Shown in pieces: positions 23,598 through 30,662 of a stretch of DNA of 33,625 nt (within the stretch, counting starts at the first letter, position 1; every line of letters begins with the position of its first letter). The notes under the pieces were generated by a model. The model did not search any database. It saw only the letters and a program-made list of their open reading frames with translations, and was not told where the DNA came from. The DNA is from a bacterium (lineage in GTDB: Bacteria; Cyanobacteriota; Vampirovibrionia; Gastranaerophilales; Gastranaerophilaceae). Location of the stretch: contig JAFSWA010000017.1 of assembly GCA_017444705.1 (NCBI GenBank), positions 1 through 33,625 of the forward strand. Direction: 5' to 3'. Both the position numbers and the translations under genes were made by a program.

Positions 23598-25319
23598 TTA
23601 TACTTTCAATTGACTTACAGGAGCCTGTTGAGGAATTACTCCCTCTTCAATTGATTGATACACTCTGTAATCAATATCTTGGAAACAATTATCAATATCT
23701 TCGATATAAGATAATTCTTTATCATCAATATTGCCGGATTCAATCATATCCGCAATTTTTTCAAATCTTTCAACGTGTCCTCTGAATCTTTCTGTTGCAT
23801 AATCTTTTGCCTGCCATGTAGTAATTAAGAAAGGCCAATCCGAACTTTGAAGCAGTAAATTCTCTCTTGCTAACTGTTTCAATGCTCTTAAAAGCAATTT
23901 ATCATTCGGCATCTCTTTGTAGTTATCAACAATAGCCGTAATTCTTCTTTCGCAACCGTGAATAATCGGCCACATCCATTCTGTCAGATGGTTTTGCCAT
24001 ACCCAGAAATGACCGCCTTGTCCCCAAGAACTTTCAGGGATTTGAATAGCTTCAACCGGCGGATGTTTCATTAAATATTCACCCGCTGTGCATCTTTCGA
24101 CATCAGGTACATAATTATTGAATTTTTTGATAACTTGTTTAATAAATTCAACACCCTCAAACCACCAGTGACCAAATAATTCCGTATCAAACGAAACCAT
24201 TACTAAGCCTTCTTTTCCGCCGTGAGCTTTCTTATAATCATTCAAAAGGTGATAAATTAAAGTTGTGTAATGGTCTGAATTTTCTCCGACTTTGTTAAAT
24301 GCCAAAACAGGGTCATACAACATTTTGTCACCCAAATCGGTAGTCGGACTTGTAATTCTCCAATAATGCATACCCGACTTATCATCTTTCTTGTGAAATT
24401 CTCTGAAACAACCATCACCCGGATAACCGTCGGCAGCAGACCATACCTGATAACCGGCTCTGTCATTTCTTCCCATAACAGCAACCTGAGCATCAGGCAA
24501 CCAATAAGCGGAATATGTATCATAGCCTGTCGGTTCTCTGTCAGGAAGCGGAATATATTCAATATTTCCGTACATACCAATTACTCTTCTTTGCCCGATT
24601 GAATTTCCGCCTTCAATTACGTGAGACTCAGTAAAGAAATATTGAATATCATTATTTTGCAGGGTAACTTCAATAGCAGGTCTCCATTTCTTATTTCCGT
24701 CTTTACCTGTGTATTCGTATCCTTGACGGTACGCACATTCAGGCAACCAAGCACCCATAGCTTTTCTGCCGAATAAACGTTTTGTCGTAGCAGCACCTAC
24801 TGCAAATTGAGCGTTAAGATTTGAATCAGTCGCCAATAACGGTGAAAATCCGTGCGTAGCACCTGATGTAGTAATTTCAATACAACCTAAATCCTGAAAC
24901 TTTTTAAATGCTCCTATTAAATCTCTGTTGTATTTATTTACAAAACTGTCTTTTATTTTGTTGAACCAATTATAGTAGTAAGTAGCAAGGAATTTTAAAT
25001 GTTGAGAATGAGCAACTTCCGGAGAAGGATATCTATCTAAATCCTTTGAAACCTTTGCTATTCTTGAATCAAGATATTCAACAAACCCTTGTTTTAAATG
25101 TTCGTCATTCAACTGCTCAGCCAAAATAGGGGTTATACCGACAGTCAATTTTGCCTTTATTCCGTCATCGTAATATAGCTCCGAAATAGCATTCAATAAA
25201 GGAATGTAAGTTTCACACATACATTCATAAAGATTCTCTTCCCCGAAAGGCCACATACCGGCTTTACGATAAAAGGGAAGATGCGAGTGTAACATAAAGA
25301 CAAATGATCCGACTGTCAT
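23598..25319 (-). CDS. GH57 family 1,4-alpha-glucan branching enzyme-like
   Basis: 573 residues, glycoside hydrolase family 57. The first conserved region is FMLHSHLPFYRKAG; GATHGFSPLL is the third-helix motif. The nucleophile Glu lies in AWLPECAYRQGYEY, the acid/base Asp in VSFDTELFGHWWFEGVEF, and the helical C-terminal domain contains LITTWQAKDYATERFRGHVE. This is the pattern of bacterial/archaeal GH57 branching enzymes that form alpha-1,6 branches in glycogen. A Shine-Dalgarno AAGGAG lies before ATG 25319. About 165 bp upstream lies the same palindrome-plus-TTACA-repeat module as in front of the GT35 gene at 9113. The gene is monocistronic, closed by the strong hairpin at 23544-23583. Confidence 0.9.
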   Translation of the reverse strand: MTVGSFVFMLHSHLPFYRKAGMWPFGEENLYECMCETYIPLLNAISELYYDDGIKAKLTVGITPILAEQLNDEHLKQGFVEYLDSRIAKVSKDLDRYPSPEVAHSQHLKFLATYYYNWFNKIKDSFVNKYNRDLIGAFKKFQDLGCIEITTSGATHGFSPLLATDSNLNAQFAVGAATTKRLFGRKAMGAWLPECAYRQGYEYTGKDGNKKWRPAIEVTLQNNDIQYFFTESHVIEGGNSIGQRRVIGMYGNIEYIPLPDREPTGYDTYSAYWLPDAQVAVMGRNDRAGYQVWSAADGYPGDGCFREFHKKDDKSGMHYWRITSPTTDLGDKMLYDPVLAFNKVGENSDHYTTLIYHLLNDYKKAHGGKEGLVMVSFDTELFGHWWFEGVEFIKQVIKKFNNYVPDVERCTAGEYLMKHPPVEAIQIPESSWGQGGHFWVWQNHLTEWMWPIIHGCERRITAIVDNYKEMPNDKLLLRALKQLARENLLLQSSDWPFLITTWQAKDYATERFRGHVERFEKIADMIESGNIDDKELSYIEDIDNCFQDIDYRVYQSIEEGVIPQQAPVSQLKV

Positions 25320-25463
25320 AATTTTCTCCTTGTTTTACATTTTATATTATTGTTATATCATAAACAGAAAAAAAAATAACCCCCCTCAATTAAATTTTTT
25401 TGTTTTATTTATGTAGTAGAAACAACCCACTCTTGAAAACCTAAACGCCAAGCCACTTTTCAG

Positions 25464-25481
25464 AATGTAACAAAATGTAAA
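25464..25481 (-). promoter_or_regulatory. HLR1-like direct repeat upstream of the GH57 gene
   Basis: On the minus strand TTTACATT-TT-GTTACATT, an exact fit to (G/T)TTACA(T/A)(T/A)-NN-(G/T)TTACA(T/A)(T/A). It is followed by CTGAAAA, as in the GT35 upstream region. Confidence 0.5.
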
Positions 25482-25486
25482 AGTTT

Positions 25487-25505
25487 TAGTGTATAATTTA
25501 CACTT
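25487..25505. promoter_or_regulatory. Palindrome AGTGTA-N5-TACACT, second copy
   Basis: AGTGTA (25488-25493), 5 bp, TACACT (25499-25504), flanked by T-rich sequence. Same core and spacing as the perfect palindrome at 8905-8927. Confidence 0.65.
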
Positions 25506-25541
25506 ATATCTTTTTTATAAATACTTTTGTATATAATTTTA

Positions 25542-25562
25542 AGGGTGAGATAAACTCACCCT
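25542..25562 (-). terminator. Candidate terminator of the DUF378 gene
   Basis: AGGGTGAG (25542-25549) pairs with CTCACCCT (25555-25562) around ATAAA. Only a short T-rich stretch follows on the minus strand, so termination may be partial. Confidence 0.55.
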
Positions 25563-25570
25563 GTAAATTT

Positions 25571-25783
25571 TTAATAATCGGTTTCATTTTTTGCACATAC
25601 ATAAATTATTGAGCCGTAAATCAGTGCAGACAAACCTACCAAAACATATACAATTCTTGTCCACAACGTCATATCACCCAACAAAAATGCAACCAAATCA
25701 AATTGTAAAAGACCGATAAGACCCCAATTTAAAGCCCCGACAAAAACAAGCCAAAATGTAAGCCACTTAAAAAATTTACACAT
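25571..25783 (-). CDS. DUF378 small membrane protein
   Basis: 70 residues with two transmembrane segments: about 5-25, containing WLTFWLVFVGALNWGLIGLL, and about 40-62. FVGALNWGLIGL with the following FDLVAFLLG is the hallmark of DUF378. ATG 25783 follows AAAGGAG at proper spacing; the longer frame to 25822 would start in poor context. Function of the family unknown. It lies between the GH57 control region and the VSFG array. Confidence 0.85.
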   Translation of the reverse strand: MCKFFKWLTFWLVFVGALNWGLIGLLQFDLVAFLLGDMTLWTRIVYVLVGLSALIYGSIIYVCAKNETDY

Positions 25784-25869
25784 AATTTTCTCCTTTTTTA
25801 CTACATTCTTATTTTTTGTCAAAATAAAAAAAATTGTATTGCTTTTGTGGCTAACTTTTACGACTAAAA

Positions 25870-26331
25870 TTATTGTTTTGCCAAAGCTTCGGCTTCAAGG
25901 CGTTTATTGATTCCTGTATTTCCCGAACGGACATAATATTCACATCTTCTTGCAAATTTATTCAATTGATGTAACACTCTTGTTAGAGGTAAACGGGAAT
26001 TTATTTCATGTTGGAGTCTGTTTTCGTAGCTTTCGCAAGGAATATAATATATAGTTCTTCCGTTTTTATCAGGTTGGGAAAGCGGTTTTACTACCTTTAA
26101 ACCTACATTTCCGTTTCTCTTATATGATATATAAACATCGGCTCCTCTAACCTTTTCTAACGCTTCATCTAAGCTGTATTCTAATCCTGTCACAGGGTCT
26201 TTTCCGTATCGAAAAGGTATTTTTTCATGCGGAGCAAAAGCCCTTAGTGCATATTTTACAACATTTTGCTGCATTGCTGAGGGATTTTGAACTTCTTTAA
26301 CTACTCTTATTTTACCAAAACTTACATTCAT
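25870..26331 (-). CDS. VSFG-motif small protein, array copy 3
   Basis: 153 residues, soluble, no known domain. It opens MNVSFGKIRVVKEVQ, sharing its first 17 nucleotides exactly with the next gene upstream. The shared core is GADVYISYKRNGNVGLKVVK, then IYYIP, then a helical and basic C-terminus (RVLHQLNKFARRCEYYVRSG). Preceded by AAAGGA and separated by 16 bp from the gene upstream, so all three array genes are probably one operon. It carries an extra segment (residues 25-60, ALRAFAPHEKIPFRYGKDPV) not found in copy 2. No signal peptide. Confidence 0.75.
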   Translation of the reverse strand: MNVSFGKIRVVKEVQNPSAMQQNVVKYALRAFAPHEKIPFRYGKDPVTGLEYSLDEALEKVRGADVYISYKRNGNVGLKVVKPLSQPDKNGRTIYYIPCESYENRLQHEINSRLPLTRVLHQLNKFARRCEYYVRSGNTGINKRLEAEALAKQ

Positions 26332-26347
26332 TTTTCATTTTATCCTT

Positions 26348-26683
26348 TTATATATTATCTAAAATATTTCTGCAATCATTAGCATATTGTTCTACTTGTT
26401 CAAAAAGACGGGACAGAAATCTTCTGTTGTTCAGCTGCAAAGAGGGTATTATACCTATCGGTTTTTTGTCTGAATTAACTATATCAATTTTTGTATTTCC
26501 GTTTTTTTGATTAATAACAAGAACGTCTGCACCTAATTTTCTTTTGAGAATTATTTCCGGCACTCCAAATCCGACAATACGTGTTGAAAAAATGCCGTCA
26601 ATAACATCTTCTGTTGCAACTTGTTTATCGGTTTTTACTTTTATTTCATTTTTGTAAATTATTTTTCCAAAACTTACATTCAT
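26348..26683 (-). CDS. VSFG-motif small protein, array copy 2
   Basis: 111 residues, the shortest copy. It opens MNVSFGKIIYKNEIK. The core ADVLVINQKNGNTKIDIVNS followed by KPIGIIPSLQ aligns with copies 1 and 3, and it ends in the helix RRFLSRLFEQVEQYANDCRN. AAGGA lies before the ATG. The paralogous relation is clear from the N-terminus and the (A/S)D-x-x-x-I-x-x-K-N-G core. Function unknown. Confidence 0.75.
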   Translation of the reverse strand: MNVSFGKIIYKNEIKVKTDKQVATEDVIDGIFSTRIVGFGVPEIILKRKLGADVLVINQKNGNTKIDIVNSDKKPIGIIPSLQLNNRRFLSRLFEQVEQYANDCRNILDNI

Positions 26684-26720
26684 AATGATTCCTTGTTTTT
26701 ACTATCTGCTTCCTTTGTAT

Positions 26721-27203
26721 TTATGCATAATTTGCATCTTCATAAATCTCATTTAATGCCTTTTTTTGTGCTTCTGTCGGAACATTTTTATAGTATCTTG
26801 TGTCATTTATAAGCCTTGTATAATACTCAAATGATAGGGCTTTTAATTTTTCTGCATACGCTGCCAATTTTCCCCGAATTGTTTTTTCGGAAGCACCTGC
26901 ACCAATAGTCAAAGGTTTTTTATCTTTTTCATCTATCTTAAACCAGCCTATTTTCAATTCTTCTTTTTTCTGATTATTATCAACCAGTTTAATTACACTG
27001 GAGCCGTTCTTTTTATGGATTAAAAGAATGTCGGAATACATATCATCAGAAACTTGATCAACGACAGAACCTGTGCAATAATTATCTTTTGGGCAACGAC
27101 TTTCCAAATAATCACCCACCATATCATCTACTTTTCTTTGATGTGGCGTTAATTTTGAAATTTCTTTTTTTACAATTAAATCACCAAAACTTATATTTTT
27201 CAT
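26721..27203 (-). CDS. VSFG-motif small protein, array copy 1
   Basis: 160 residues, first gene of the array. It opens MKNISFGDLIVKKEIS. The core SDILLIHKKNGSSVIKLVDN is followed by KIGWFKIDE and a C-terminal helical part (KLAAYAEKLKALSFEYYTRL). An acidic middle insert carries two cysteines (RCPKDNYCTG). AAAAAGGAG lies before the ATG. Divergent from gap with 178 bp between. No transmembrane segment or classical signal peptide. Function unknown. Confidence 0.75.
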   Translation of the reverse strand: MKNISFGDLIVKKEISKLTPHQRKVDDMVGDYLESRCPKDNYCTGSVVDQVSDDMYSDILLIHKKNGSSVIKLVDNNQKKEELKIGWFKIDEKDKKPLTIGAGASEKTIRGKLAAYAEKLKALSFEYYTRLINDTRYYKNVPTEAQKKALNEIYEDANYA

Positions 27204-27315
27204 TTTTTCTCCTTTTTATACCACTACAAAAATATGAAAGACACTGAATATAAAAATTGTCATGTATTAATTTATATTGTTACATTTCTTAAATGTTTTT
27301 CGATTAAACTTTTTC

Positions 27316-27344
27316 TTGAAATAAAATCATGTTTAATATATAAA
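27316..27344 (+). promoter_or_regulatory. Promoter of gap
   Basis: TTGAAA (27316-27321), 17-bp spacer, TATAAA (27339-27344). A GTTACATT half-site lies about 30 bp upstream (27279-27286). Shine-Dalgarno GAGAGGAG precedes ATG 27382. Confidence 0.65.
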
Positions 27345-27381
27345 AAAGGAGTAAGTATAGTAAAAGAGAGGAGCTATAATT

Positions 27382-28386
27382 ATGGTAAAAGTAGCAATTA
27401 ACGGCTTTGGAAGAATCGGCCGTAACACATTAAGAGCAGCAATCAGAGAAGGTATTTTCAACAAAATCGATTACGTTGCAATCAACGACCCCGGTTTGAA
27501 ACCCGAAGATGCTGCAAGAATCTTCAAATATGACTCAGTTATGGGTAAATTTGACGGTACTGTTGAAGCTGATGCAGACGGCATCATTATCAACGGCAAA
27601 AAAATCAAATTTTATGCAGAAAAAGATCCGTCAGTATTACCTTGGAAAGATTTAGGCGTTGAAGTTGTTGTTGAATCAACAGGTTTCTTTACGGATGGTG
27701 AAAAAGCAAAAGCTCACATCGCAGCAGGTGCAAAAAAAGTTATTATTTCCGCACCGGCAACAAACGAAGATATAACAATCGTTTTGGGCGTAAATGACAA
27801 TATGTACGATACAACAAAACACAATGTAATTTCAATGGCATCTTGCACAACAAACTGTTTGGCACCCGTTGCAAAAGTTATCGATGAAAAATTCGGAATT
27901 GTTAAAGGTTTGATGACAACAGTTCACTCATACACTGGCGACCAAAGAATTTTGGATGCAGGACACAAAGATCCTCGTCGTGCAAGAGCAGGAGCTTTGA
28001 ATATCGTTCCTACAAAAACAGGTGCAGCAAAAGCTGTTGCTTTGGTATTACCTCAATTGAAGGGTAAGTTGGACGGTTTCGCTATGAGAGTCCCGACTCC
28101 CGATGTTTCACTTGTGGACGTTGTATTTGAACTTTCAAAAGATGTAACTGTTGAAGAAGTTAATGCAGCATTAAAAGCAGGTGCTGACGGACATGTTCTT
28201 TGTTATACGGAAGAACCGCTTGTTTCATCTGATTACATCGGAACAACTCAATCATCAACAGTTGACGCTTTATTAACAAGAGTTATGGGCGGAAACCAAG
28301 TTAAAATCATTTCTTGGTATGATAACGAAATGGGTTATTCAACAAGATTGGCTGAAACAACATTGATGGTTGCTTCAAAATTATAA
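27382..28386 (+). CDS. gap: Glyceraldehyde-3-phosphate dehydrogenase, NAD type
   Basis: 334 residues, full length. NAD-binding VAINGFGRIGR at the N-terminus, with Asn35-Asp36 after the second strand (AINDPG), the acidic residue typical of NAD-preferring glycolytic enzymes. Catalytic Cys155 is in ASCTTNC, the His in TTVHSYTGDQ, and the phosphate site in RRARAGALNIVPT. Closes with SWYDNEMGYSTRL. It oxidises glyceraldehyde-3-phosphate to 1,3-bisphosphoglycerate in glycolysis. Monocistronic: own promoter and a strong terminator. Codon use is more GC-ending and repetitive (GCA, AAA, GTT) than its neighbours, as expected of a highly expressed gene. Confidence 0.97.
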   Translation: MVKVAINGFGRIGRNTLRAAIREGIFNKIDYVAINDPGLKPEDAARIFKYDSVMGKFDGTVEADADGIIINGKKIKFYAEKDPSVLPWKDLGVEVVVESTGFFTDGEKAKAHIAAGAKKVIISAPATNEDITIVLGVNDNMYDTTKHNVISMASCTTNCLAPVAKVIDEKFGIVKGLMTTVHSYTGDQRILDAGHKDPRRARAGALNIVPTKTGAAKAVALVLPQLKGKLDGFAMRVPTPDVSLVDVVFELSKDVTVEEVNAALKAGADGHVLCYTEEPLVSSDYIGTTQSSTVDALLTRVMGGNQVKIISWYDNEMGYSTRLAETTLMVASKL

Positions 28387-28405
28387 TTTTAAACATTATA
28401 ATAAC

Positions 28406-28436
28406 AAAGAGGAATTGCTGATTGCAATTCCTCTTT
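28406..28436 (+). terminator. Intrinsic terminator of gap
   Basis: AAAGAGGAATTGC (28406-28418), loop TGATT, GCAATTCCTCTTT (28424-28436) then T-rich. A 13-bp perfect stem. Confidence 0.92.
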
Positions 28437-28469
28437 TATATTTAATAAAATTTAAATAATAAATTTCTC

Positions 28470-28520
28470 TTGACAAAGTGTTAGGTTTCCCTTACAATAG
28501 TGTTAGGAGAACCTAACACT
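28470..28520 (+). promoter_or_regulatory. dtxR-type regulator promoter with two DtxR/IdeR-like operators
   Basis: TTGACA (28470-28475), 17-bp spacer, TACAAT (28493-28498). Operator 1: AGTGTTAGG-N4-CCTTACAAT (28477-28498) fills the spacer and -10. Operator 2: AGTGTTAGG-AGAA-CCTAACACT (28499-28520) is a perfect palindrome covering the start site. They are 22 bp apart. The core TTAGG-N4-CCTAA is that of the classical DtxR/IdeR box. Confidence 0.85.
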
Positions 28521-28525
28521 TTAAT

Positions 28526-28957
28526 ATGATTACGACTTCTCAAAATTTGTCTTCGGGATTAGAGGACTACATTGAAACAATATATATTTCTTTGCAATCG
28601 GGAGAAAACCTTAAAGGTGCCGAGCTTGCAAGGAGACTTTTTATCTCTCGTGCTTCCGTTTCGGAAGCACTTTCTAAGTTAGTTAATTTGGGTTTGATAG
28701 AGTATGAAAGCTACGGCTACATTAAACTCACCGAAATCGGTATAAAGGAGGGCAAAAGAGTTTATTCAAAACATGGAATTTTGAAAGACTTTTTTAAAAA
28801 TATTTTGGGAATAAACGAAAAAGAGGCAAGTGAAAACGCTTGTGAAATTGAGCATGTAATTTCTCAAAACGTACTTGAAAGACTTACGAAATTTTCAAAA
28901 TTCTGTAAAGAAAATCCAAACTTAATAGAAAAGTTTAAAAAAGAAAGTTTAATATAA
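28526..28957 (+). CDS. DtxR-family metal-dependent repressor, short type
   Basis: 143 residues. N-terminal winged helix (about 10-70: LKGAELARRLFISRASVSEALSKL) and the DtxR metal-binding/dimerisation domain (75-130), no SH3-like third domain. Primary metal site residues look conserved: Cys106, Glu109, His110 in NACEIEHVIS, as in DtxR C102-E105-H106, which favours iron over the MntR pattern. His83 matches DtxR His79, but the positions of DtxR Glu83 and His98 appear as Lys and Ser, so the ancillary site seems lost. Two DtxR boxes cover its own promoter, so it is almost certainly autorepressed. The Shine-Dalgarno AGGAG lies 16 nt from the ATG, inside operator 2. No transporter gene is next to it. 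Confidence 0.88.
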   Translation: MITTSQNLSSGLEDYIETIYISLQSGENLKGAELARRLFISRASVSEALSKLVNLGLIEYESYGYIKLTEIGIKEGKRVYSKHGILKDFFKNILGINEKEASENACEIEHVISQNVLERLTKFSKFCKENPNLIEKFKKESLI

Positions 28958-28973
28958 TTTTTCTCACTTAAAC

Positions 28974-28998
28974 AGCCCTCAAAGAAATTTGCAGGGCT
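28974..28998. terminator. Bidirectional terminator between the dtxR-type gene and anmK
   Basis: AGCCCT (28974-28979) pairs with AGGGCT (28993-28998), extended by AAA/TTT across a small internal bulge, then TTATTTT. The genes converge here. Confidence 0.6.
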
Positions 28999-29003
28999 TT
29001 ATT

Positions 29004-30134
29004 TTACGGTAAAACAATTTTTCCCATAGTAGTTTGTTTTTTAGCACCTGTGGCTTTTGGTTCGTTGTTTGGTTGTTCAAAATATCTCTGATAACCGAGA
29101 ATTGCAAAAGCAATTGCCTCTTTAAAGTCATCTGAAACCCCGAAATCACTGATAAAACTTACATTAATTTTTGAAAAATCTTTTATATATTTTACAATTG
29201 CTTGATTTTTAACTCCTCCGCCGGATAAGATAATCTCATCAATTTTTACGGAAGAAAAATCTCTCAGTGATTTTGCGATTGCAAAACCTGTATAAGCTGA
29301 CAAGGTTGCGATTAAAGTTTCATGCGGTAATTTTTTAAAGTTTATAACATCTTCTAAAAATCTTTCGGAATAATATTCTTTTCCCGTAGATTTTGGCGGT
29401 TTTTGTGTTAAAAATTTATCATAAGATTGCATAAAATCCAAAAGTTCTTTGTTGTAATCAGCAGATAACCCAATTTCACCATTTTTATCGAAAGGTTTGT
29501 TGTAAAATTTTTGCATAGCTAAATCAATAAGGGCATTAGCGGGAGCATTATCAAAGGCAAGAAATTCACCGTTTTTGCCCAAAATTGTAACATTTGCTAT
29601 TCCGCCGAGATTTTGAAGAGCGACATTTTTATCGGTTTTGGAAAACAATAGTTTATCAAAAAACGGTATAAGTGGTGCCCCTTGACCGCTAAGTGCCATA
29701 TCACAAGGTCTGAAATCACCGACGGTTATAATTCCTGTTTTTTTTGCGATACAGGATAATTCACCTATTTGTAAGGTGGAATTTTCTGAATATCCGCAAA
29801 ACTTATTATTAGTCGGATTATGAAAAACTGTTTGCCCGTGAGATGAAATCAAATCGAGTTTTTTAATGTCAAAATTTGCATTTTCACACAATTTGAAAAC
29901 ACAGTCGGCATAAAACTCCCCCAAAACAAAGTTTAGACTGCAAAGTTCCTTAATTGTTCCGTTCCCTTTTATTAATTTAAAAATTTCTTTTTTTATCAAA
30001 GGATGGTAGTTGAATATTTCTCCTTTTAAAAATTCAAAACTCAAATCCGGATTGATTTTGCACAAGGCACAATCAACACCGTCAAAAGATGTTCCGCTCA
30101 TAACTCCGACAACAAATAAAGACGATTTTAACAT
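29004..30134 (-). CDS. anmK: Anhydro-N-acetylmuramic acid kinase
   Basis: 376 residues, full length. FVVGVMSGTSFDGVDCAL at the N-terminus (phosphate and substrate site), SSHGQTVFHNP, then GDFRPCDMALSGQGAPLIPFFD, FDNAPANALIDLAMQ, and ILSGGGVKNQAIV near the C-terminus are the AnmK signature segments. It phosphorylates and opens 1,6-anhydro-MurNAc released in peptidoglycan turnover, feeding MurNAc-6-P to recycling. ATG 30134 has AAGGA 6 nt upstream; the GTG at 30137 overlaps the stop of the preceding gene. Co-transcribed with the FtsB/DivIC-like gene, coupling cell-wall recycling with division. Confidence 0.95.
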   Translation of the reverse strand: MLKSSLFVVGVMSGTSFDGVDCALCKINPDLSFEFLKGEIFNYHPLIKKEIFKLIKGNGTIKELCSLNFVLGEFYADCVFKLCENANFDIKKLDLISSHGQTVFHNPTNNKFCGYSENSTLQIGELSCIAKKTGIITVGDFRPCDMALSGQGAPLIPFFDKLLFSKTDKNVALQNLGGIANVTILGKNGEFLAFDNAPANALIDLAMQKFYNKPFDKNGEIGLSADYNKELLDFMQSYDKFLTQKPPKSTGKEYYSERFLEDVINFKKLPHETLIATLSAYTGFAIAKSLRDFSSVKIDEIILSGGGVKNQAIVKYIKDFSKINVSFISDFGVSDDFKEAIAFAILGYQRYFEQPNNEPKATGAKKQTTMGKIVLP

Positions 30135-30136
30135 CA

Positions 30137-30514
30137 CTAATCCTTTTTCTTGTCTTTATTTTTTGATTTTTGTTCTTTTTTAGGAGTTTTTTCTTCGGGT
30201 TCATGAATAATAATCAAAACTTCATCTTCACCTGACATTTTCAAGTTATTTCTTGCAATTGCTTCATAACTTCTTGCATCCAAATCCCCAAGCTGTTTTT
30301 TTAGGTTTTCATTTTTTTGTGCAGTTTCAATTTGAATTTTTTTCATTTCTTTTATTTTTCCTTGATAAGAAACGATTTTCAAAATATTTTCAAAAGTGGA
30401 TTTAATAGTAATTCCGATACATAGAAGAAGAACAATGGTCAAAAAAGAATAATACCGTTTTTTAATTCGATTTGGTTTTTCAAATTTTAAAGACCTTTTT
30501 CTTAATCTCACCAT
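30137..30514 (-). CDS. FtsB/DivIC-family septum formation protein
   Basis: 125 residues. Basic cytoplasmic N-terminus (1-22), one transmembrane segment (about 23-42, YSFLTIVLLLCIGITI), a periplasmic coiled coil (50-80, with KEMKKIQIETAQKNENLKKQ) and the family motif YEAIARNNLKMSGEDEVLII. A Lys-rich tail follows (KKEQKSKNKDKKKD). FtsB/DivIC bridges FtsL and FtsQ in the divisome. Its TAG stop lies 2 bp before the anmK ATG. An HLR1-like repeat lies upstream in the divergent region with the EF-hand gene. Confidence 0.85.
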   Translation of the reverse strand: MVRLRKRSLKFEKPNRIKKRYYSFLTIVLLLCIGITIKSTFENILKIVSYQGKIKEMKKIQIETAQKNENLKKQLGDLDARSYEAIARNNLKMSGEDEVLIIIHEPEEKTPKKEQKSKNKDKKKD

Positions 30515-30568
30515 GCCAAAAACACTCCCTGCTATCTAAATTTACCATAAAATAGAAGATAAAATATA

Positions 30569-30586
30569 AATGTTAAGAAATGTAAA
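30569..30586 (-). promoter_or_regulatory. HLR1-like repeat between the ftsB-like and EF-hand genes
   Basis: On the minus strand TTTACATT-TC-TTAACATT: the first half exact, the second one mismatch from the HLR1 consensus, spacing 10 bp. It shares TTACATTTCTTAA with the gap upstream region (27281-27293). Confidence 0.4.
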
Positions 30587-30662
30587 ACATGTAAGATTTT
30601 TTGAAATTTGGATTTCAAAAATGTTTTATATAAAGTGAAAGGAAATTAGGAGGATATTTAAC

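Noticed and set aside
25870..27203. CRISPR or toxin-antitoxin reading of the small tandem genes
   Set aside because: The repeats are whole paralogous genes, not short spaced repeats, and no toxin or antitoxin motif or two-gene overlap is seen.
28499..28520. Intrinsic terminator at AGTGTTAGG...CCTAACACT
   Set aside because: No T-run follows, it overlaps a promoter start site, and the core matches a DtxR box, so an operator is the better explanation.
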